This document shows positions 36,925-40,127 of a stretch of 40,127 bases of DNA, piece by piece. The stretch comes from a bacterium (GTDB taxonomy: Bacteria > Verrucomicrobiota > Kiritimatiellia > RFP12 > UBA1067). The stretch spans positions 1-40,127 of the forward strand of contig JANYBJ010000023.1 of assembly GCA_025360845.1 (NCBI GenBank). Direction: 5' to 3'. Both the position numbers and the translations under genes were made by a program. The notes under the pieces were generated by a model that searched no databases, was not told the DNA's origin, and saw only the letters and a list, made by a program, of their open reading frames with translations. Position 1 is the stretch's first letter. The number at the start of each line of letters is the position of its first letter.

Positions 36925-36969
36925 GCGCTCAACGTTCAAGTGCTTCACACTTCAGAGTTGAACGTTGAG
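36915..36969. repeat. interleaved inverted repeats at the DUF2442 stop
   Basis: TCAACTCTGA (36915-36924, containing the stop codon) pairs with TCAGAGTTGA (36952-36961), and CTCAACGTTCAA (36928-36939) pairs with TTGAACGTTGAG (36958-36969). The two pairings compete. It may be a terminator or a decayed repeat. Confidence 0.5.
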
Positions 36970-37149
36970 GGTTTGAATCCTTGGGGGTTCGGTGCCGGTT
37001 TGCACAAAGCCTACTTCAGTTTCAGCGGCGAAATGAAGCCTGTGGCGAAACCGCGTAGAATCACGATTTGCAGTGATTCAGGGCTTGATGTACATCGACC
37101 GAACCTATACGATCCTTTTGAACTTGCATGGGGCGAGTTCACGGCTTGA
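36940..37149 (+). other. unrecognised open frame in a decayed region
   Basis: An open frame whose readable part is GFGAGLHKAYFSFSGEMKPV then RRITICSDSGLDVHRPNLYD and ELAWGEFTA. I do not recognise it. It lacks a ribosome site and sits between two broken genes, so it is probably a fragment of a lost gene. The following 37150-37240 holds only a palindrome and a short alternating CG tract. Confidence 0.25.
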
Positions 37150-37215
37150 GGTAGGCTCAATAACACTTTGTGCCAAAGGAGAGACTGAATAGACGGTCGC
37201 GCGCGCGTGTCAAAA

Positions 37216-37227
37216 TAAACCGGTTTA
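37216..37227. promoter_or_regulatory. 12-bp palindrome TAAACCGGTTTA
   Basis: A perfect palindrome with central CG, of the kind LacI-family proteins bind, but with no intact gene nearby other than a metallo-hydrolase fragment. It may be a leftover operator or chance. Confidence 0.25.
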
Positions 37228-37240
37228 AGGTGACTGTCAT

Positions 37241-37546
37241 GTGTATAGCCATTTAAGGGACACTACACTAGGAGACGATGCGCGGCAGGTTCAGGTGGTC
37301 TGGTCTCAGTGGGACGGCTACTGGGCGGATGACAAGTATGTTCGCCCGTTCTGTGAAAAGCATGGCATCAACCACGCCTACATCCACACCAGCGGACATG
37401 CGTCATGGCGGGATCTGAAACACCTGATCAACGTCATCCGACCCAAGACTGTGATTCCCATACATACCGAACATGCGAATTTCTTCGAACGGCATTTCGG
37501 CAACGTCCTCCTGCCGTCCGACGGGGAATCACTTTCGGTATTGTGA
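37241..37546 (+). pseudogene. C-terminal fragment of an MBL-fold metallo-hydrolase (RNase J-like)
   Basis: The last 90 or so residues match the C-terminal end of RNase-J-like metallo-beta-lactamase-fold proteins: VVWSQWDGYWADD, INHAYIHTSGHASWRDLKHL, INVIRPKTVIPIHTEH and a terminal VLLPSDGESLSVL. The N-terminal 300 residues with the HxHxDH zinc site are absent, and upstream sequence is unrelated, so this is a 5'-truncated remnant. The ending is intact, which suggests a deletion that fused unrelated sequence to it. Confidence 0.7.
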
Positions 37547-37621
37547 AACATGTAGTCCTAGGTTGTCAGAACCGTTTTTGATGTGAGAGAATGGAAAACA
37601 AAGCCAGAGCAGGAGTTTGCG

Positions 37622-38185
37622 ATGAGCGAGAAGGATGGACAAGTGACGCGGAGAAACGCGGTGGCGTGGCTGTTGCGGGCCGGTGCGGGCGCGGTGGTCG
37701 CGGCGTTCGCGGCCAAGGCGGCGAGCCGTCCGGCGGGCGAGCGCAAGGTGTGGCAGATCAACCCGCGCAAGTGCATCCAGTGCGGCAAGTGCGAGACCGC
37801 GTGCGTGTTGCAGCCCTCGGCGGTGAAGTGCGTTCACGGCTATGTGATGTGCGGGTATTGCAAACTCTGCTTCGGGTATTTCAAGCGGGATGCGGCGCGG
37901 CTGGATGAGGCCGCTGAGAACCAGACCTGTCCGACAGGGGCGATCCGGCGGGTGTTCGTCGAAGATCCCTATTTCGAGTACCACATCGACGAGCCGCTGT
38001 GTACGGCCTGCGGACTGTGTGTGAAAGGCTGCACCAACTTCGGCAACGGATCCCTCTATCTTCAGGTGCGGCACGACCGCTGCGTACACTGCAATACCTG
38101 CCGCATCGCGGAGGCGTGCCCCTCCCAGGCCTTCGTGCAGGTTCCCTCCTCGCAGCCGTATCTGCTGAAGGAGAAGCTGAGCTAG
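37622..38185 (+). CDS. Tat-exported multi-cluster ferredoxin (NapG/RnfB-like)
   Basis: Iron-sulfur electron carrier, 187 residues. Start at 37622 (MSEKDGQVTRRNAVAWLL) because aggag stands 7-8 nt upstream. Residues 9-30 are a Tat-type leader (TRRNAVAWLLRAGAGAVVAAF). Cysteine groups for about four [4Fe-4S] clusters: CIQCGKCETAC, CGYCKLC with a later CP, CTACGLCVKGC and CVHCNTCRIAEACP. The membrane polyferredoxin at 38816 is its natural partner, probably passing electrons across the membrane as in NapGH or NosR-like modules. A two-gene module of another origin now separates them. The terminal acceptor is not in the window. Confidence 0.85.
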   Translation: MSEKDGQVTRRNAVAWLLRAGAGAVVAAFAAKAASRPAGERKVWQINPRKCIQCGKCETACVLQPSAVKCVHGYVMCGYCKLCFGYFKRDAARLDEAAENQTCPTGAIRRVFVEDPYFEYHIDEPLCTACGLCVKGCTNFGNGSLYLQVRHDRCVHCNTCRIAEACPSQAFVQVPSSQPYLLKEKLS

Positions 38186-38200
38186 CAAATTAGGTGTGTC

Positions 38201-38386
38201 ATGGAAATCAAACTGACGGTGACAACACAAGCCCAACAGACGGAGCAAGACCGGGCCTATTGGCGTTTGCAGCCAAGGGAGGCCCGTTTGGAGATGGTCG
38301 AGACGCTCAGATGTGAGGCAGGGAGGTTCCTTTATGAATATCCAGCCAGACTTCGAAGAATTGTTACGGTTACTCGAAAAGCATGA
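38201..38386 (+). CDS. small protein paired with nucleotidyltransferase
   Basis: 61 residues, beginning MEIKLTVTTQAQQTEQDRAY. The central segment DRAYWRLQPREARLEMVETL followed by a C-terminal RRIVTVTR matches the pattern of small proteins (D-x-x-YW-x-x-x-x-P-x-E-R-L) encoded just before AbiEii/MNT-type nucleotidyltransferases in many bacteria. It overlaps the next gene by 53 bp in another frame, so the two are expressed together. It may be the partner in a toxin-antitoxin-like pair; which member is toxic cannot be told here. Confidence 0.65.
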   Translation: MEIKLTVTTQAQQTEQDRAYWRLQPREARLEMVETLRCEAGRFLYEYPARLRRIVTVTRKA

Positions 38387-38819
38387 AGTCGATTATATGA
38401 TTGTCGGTGGCTATGCGGTGGCCTTTTATGGGTATCCGCGATTCACCAAAGACATCGACGTTTTCTTTGACGTGTCAAACGACAATGTTTGTCGTGTACG
38501 GAGCGCTTTGTGCGAGTTCGGTTTTCAGGAAGGCGACTTATCTGATGAGTTGCTGACGGACCCGCGTAATGTCATCTCCTTTGGAGTTGTTCCCGTGCGA
38601 GTGGACTTTGTGAGTGAGATTGACGGTGTGGCCTACGCGGAAGCCCGTAAACAGCGTGTTCGAGGACGTTACGGGAACGTTGAGGTCAATTTTATCGGAC
38701 GCTTGGACCTGATTAAGAACAAACTTTCAACCAAGCGTGCAAGAGACAAGGCGGATGTTGAAGAACTTTCAGCGGTGGGGGACGGTTTTGGCGAGGCCGA
38801 ATCGAACGGTCAGGTATGA
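38334..38819 (+). CDS. AbiEii/MNT-like nucleotidyltransferase-fold protein
   Basis: 161 residues from the ATG at 38334 (MNIQPDFEELLRLLEKHEVD), chosen because gggagg lies 9-10 nt upstream. The nucleotidyltransferase signature is YMIVGGYAVAFYGYPR followed by TKDIDVFF, giving the Gly-Gly and D-x-D metal/nucleotide residues. A third acidic residue is in VPVRVDFV, and the C-terminal helix has IGRLDLIKNKL. Such proteins occur in abortive-infection and toxin-antitoxin systems. Its stop overlaps the start of the downstream polyferredoxin (ATGA). The pair is lodged between two genes that belong together, pointing to acquisition by transfer. Confidence 0.82.
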   Translation: MNIQPDFEELLRLLEKHEVDYMIVGGYAVAFYGYPRFTKDIDVFFDVSNDNVCRVRSALCEFGFQEGDLSDELLTDPRNVISFGVVPVRVDFVSEIDGVAYAEARKQRVRGRYGNVEVNFIGRLDLIKNKLSTKRARDKADVEELSAVGDGFGEAESNGQV

Positions 38820-40060
38820 AGAAACGTTGCGTTCACATAGTCATGAGTTTATTGCCGCTGGCGGCGGCGGCGGACTCGCGGTTCCCGAAGCCGCAGTTCG
38901 ACAGCGGGCACACGGTGCCGCAGGCGACGCACCCGGCGTTTGTGGAGATGGTGCCGCCTTGGGCGGATGTGCTGATTCTGGCGGTCGCGTTGGGGATTGC
39001 GGTCTGGCTGGTGCGCAAGGTGCGGTCGCGGCGCTGGATACTCGCCTTTTCACTGGCGTGTCTGGCGTGGTTCGGCTTTGTGAAGCACGGCTGCATCTGC
39101 CCCGTGGGCTCGGTGCAGAACGTGGCGGTGGCGGCGTGGAGCGGCGGCGGGCTGCCGTGGTTTGTCGCGGCGCTGTTTGCGCTGCCCCTGCTGACGGCGC
39201 TGCTGTTCGGACGGGTCTTTTGCGGGGCGGTGTGTCCGCTGGGCGCGCTTCAAGACCTTTTCATTGTCAGGCCCCAGCGGATGCCGAGGGCGCTGGACGC
39301 GGTGCTGAGGCTGGTGCCGCTCGCGGTGCTCTCGGTCGGCCTCGTCTATGCGGTGAACGGGGCCGGGTATCTGATCTGCCGGACCGATCCTTTCGTTGGC
39401 TTCTTCAGGCGGAGCGCGACGCTGCCGATGCTGCTGACCAGCATGGCGGTGCTGCTGGTCGGCTTGGTGGTCGCTCGGCCCTACTGCCGCTACTTCTGTC
39501 CCTACGGCGTGTTGCTGGAGGGCTGCGCCCGTCTGGCGTGGAAGCCGGTGGAAGTGACCGGAAACGAATGTATCAATTGCCGTCTGTGCGCGGGCACGTG
39601 CCCGGTGGATGCGATCACGGTGCCGCGTGCGGCCTTGAGCGAGGCGGCGCGGGTCCGGCAGTTCCGGCGGTTCGTCGTGATGCTGTCGCTCGTGCCGGTG
39701 CTGGTCGCAGGGTGCGCGGGCGCGGGCTGGCTGTCGGGCGCGTTCGCCGCGAAGGCGCATCCGGACGTGGCGCTGATCGACCGGCTGGATTCGGTGACGG
39801 AGGCGGACCAAGACCTCTATCCGGAAATCGAAGCGTTCAAACGTGCGGGAAAAGGACGCGAACGGGCCGAGGCGCAGGCGGCGGAACTGACGGGCCGCTT
39901 CCGCAAAGGGTGTACGGGCGCCGGGGCCTTCATCGGCATCGTGATCGCCCTGCGCTTGCTGGGGCTTACCCGGCTGCAGCGGCGCCCGCTGCACGAGGCG
40001 GACCGTCTGCGGTGCGTGGCGTGCGGACGCTGCTTCGCGGCTTGTCCGAAGAACCGTTGA
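38816..40060 (+). CDS. NapH/NosR-like membrane polyferredoxin
   Basis: Integral membrane electron-transfer protein, 414 residues. About six or seven hydrophobic segments alternate with cysteine motifs: CICPVGSVQN, CGAVCPLGALQD, CRYFCPYGVLLEGC, then two ferredoxin-type clusters CINCRLCAGTCPVDAI and CVACGRCFAACPKN at the very C-terminus. The N-terminus (VMSLLPLAAAADSRFPKPQF) looks like a signal sequence followed by a periplasmic stretch. The start codon overlaps the upstream stop (ATGA), with no good ribosome site of its own, so translation probably depends on coupling. Together with the ferredoxin at 37622 it forms a quinone- or FMN-linked electron path; partners are not in the window. No gene is visible in 40061-40127. 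Confidence 0.88.
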   Translation: MKKRCVHIVMSLLPLAAAADSRFPKPQFDSGHTVPQATHPAFVEMVPPWADVLILAVALGIAVWLVRKVRSRRWILAFSLACLAWFGFVKHGCICPVGSVQNVAVAAWSGGGLPWFVAALFALPLLTALLFGRVFCGAVCPLGALQDLFIVRPQRMPRALDAVLRLVPLAVLSVGLVYAVNGAGYLICRTDPFVGFFRRSATLPMLLTSMAVLLVGLVVARPYCRYFCPYGVLLEGCARLAWKPVEVTGNECINCRLCAGTCPVDAITVPRAALSEAARVRQFRRFVVMLSLVPVLVAGCAGAGWLSGAFAAKAHPDVALIDRLDSVTEADQDLYPEIEAFKRAGKGRERAEAQAAELTGRFRKGCTGAGAFIGIVIALRLLGLTRLQRRPLHEADRLRCVACGRCFAACPKNR

Positions 40061-40127
40061 GAAGGTTGATAGGCTGTAGGCTATTAGCGCCTTGCGGCAC
40101 AACACGGCCAATAAAAAACAAGGTGTT

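Overview
The window looks like a piece of a GC-rich (about 60 % by eye) Gram-negative bacterial chromosome, probably an anaerobic polysaccharide degrader of the PVC group, most likely Kiritimatiellota or a close relative. This is inferred from gene content: a dnaK-groES-groEL string, several GH38-like paralogues beside GH29 and beta-helix enzymes with no SusC/SusD pair, a URO-D/MtaA-like protein in a sugar cluster, and a Tat-ferredoxin/NapH-like pair. No rRNA, tRNA or CRISPR array was seen.

Layout. (1) 1-3816, minus strand: chaperones dnaK, groES and groEL (groEL runs off the left edge). (2) 4089-26322, minus strand: nine collinear genes that look like one catabolic transcription unit. In order of transcription they are a large secreted beta-strand-repeat protein with nested discoidin-like modules, two GH38-like hydrolases carrying a rhamnogalacturonan-lyase-type N-terminal domain, two shorter GH38-like hydrolases, two SGNH esterases, an MFS sugar porter and a LamG-domain secreted protein. 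(3) 26548-27558, plus strand: a LacI-family regulator, divergent from that unit. (4) 27505-32920, minus strand: a URO-D/MtaA-like protein, a GH29 alpha-L-fucosidase and a beta-helix protein (GH141-like). (5) 33037-37546: polA inside a zone of decayed toxin-antitoxin-like genes and two copies of a 99-bp MITE. (6) 37622-40060, plus strand: a Tat-signal ferredoxin and a NapH-like membrane polyferredoxin, with a small-ORF/nucleotidyltransferase pair lodged between them.

How it fits together. The 14-bp palindrome TCATAACGTTATGA occurs in front of the first gene of the 22-kb unit and in front of the URO-D-like gene, each time over the predicted promoter. The lacI gene between them is the obvious candidate to bind it. 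The encoded set (GH38-like, GH29, GH141-like, esterases, sugar porter) points to a branched, acylated, fucose-containing glycan, perhaps pectin- or rhamnogalacturonan-like. The substrate is inference.

The best-supported unusual observations are the shared operator, the four GH38-like paralogues in two architectures, a 99-bp MITE that interrupts a DUF2442 gene and whose removal with one TAA restores the reading frame, a second 135-bp MITE with a 7-bp target duplication, and a lacI that appears to be transcribed leaderless.
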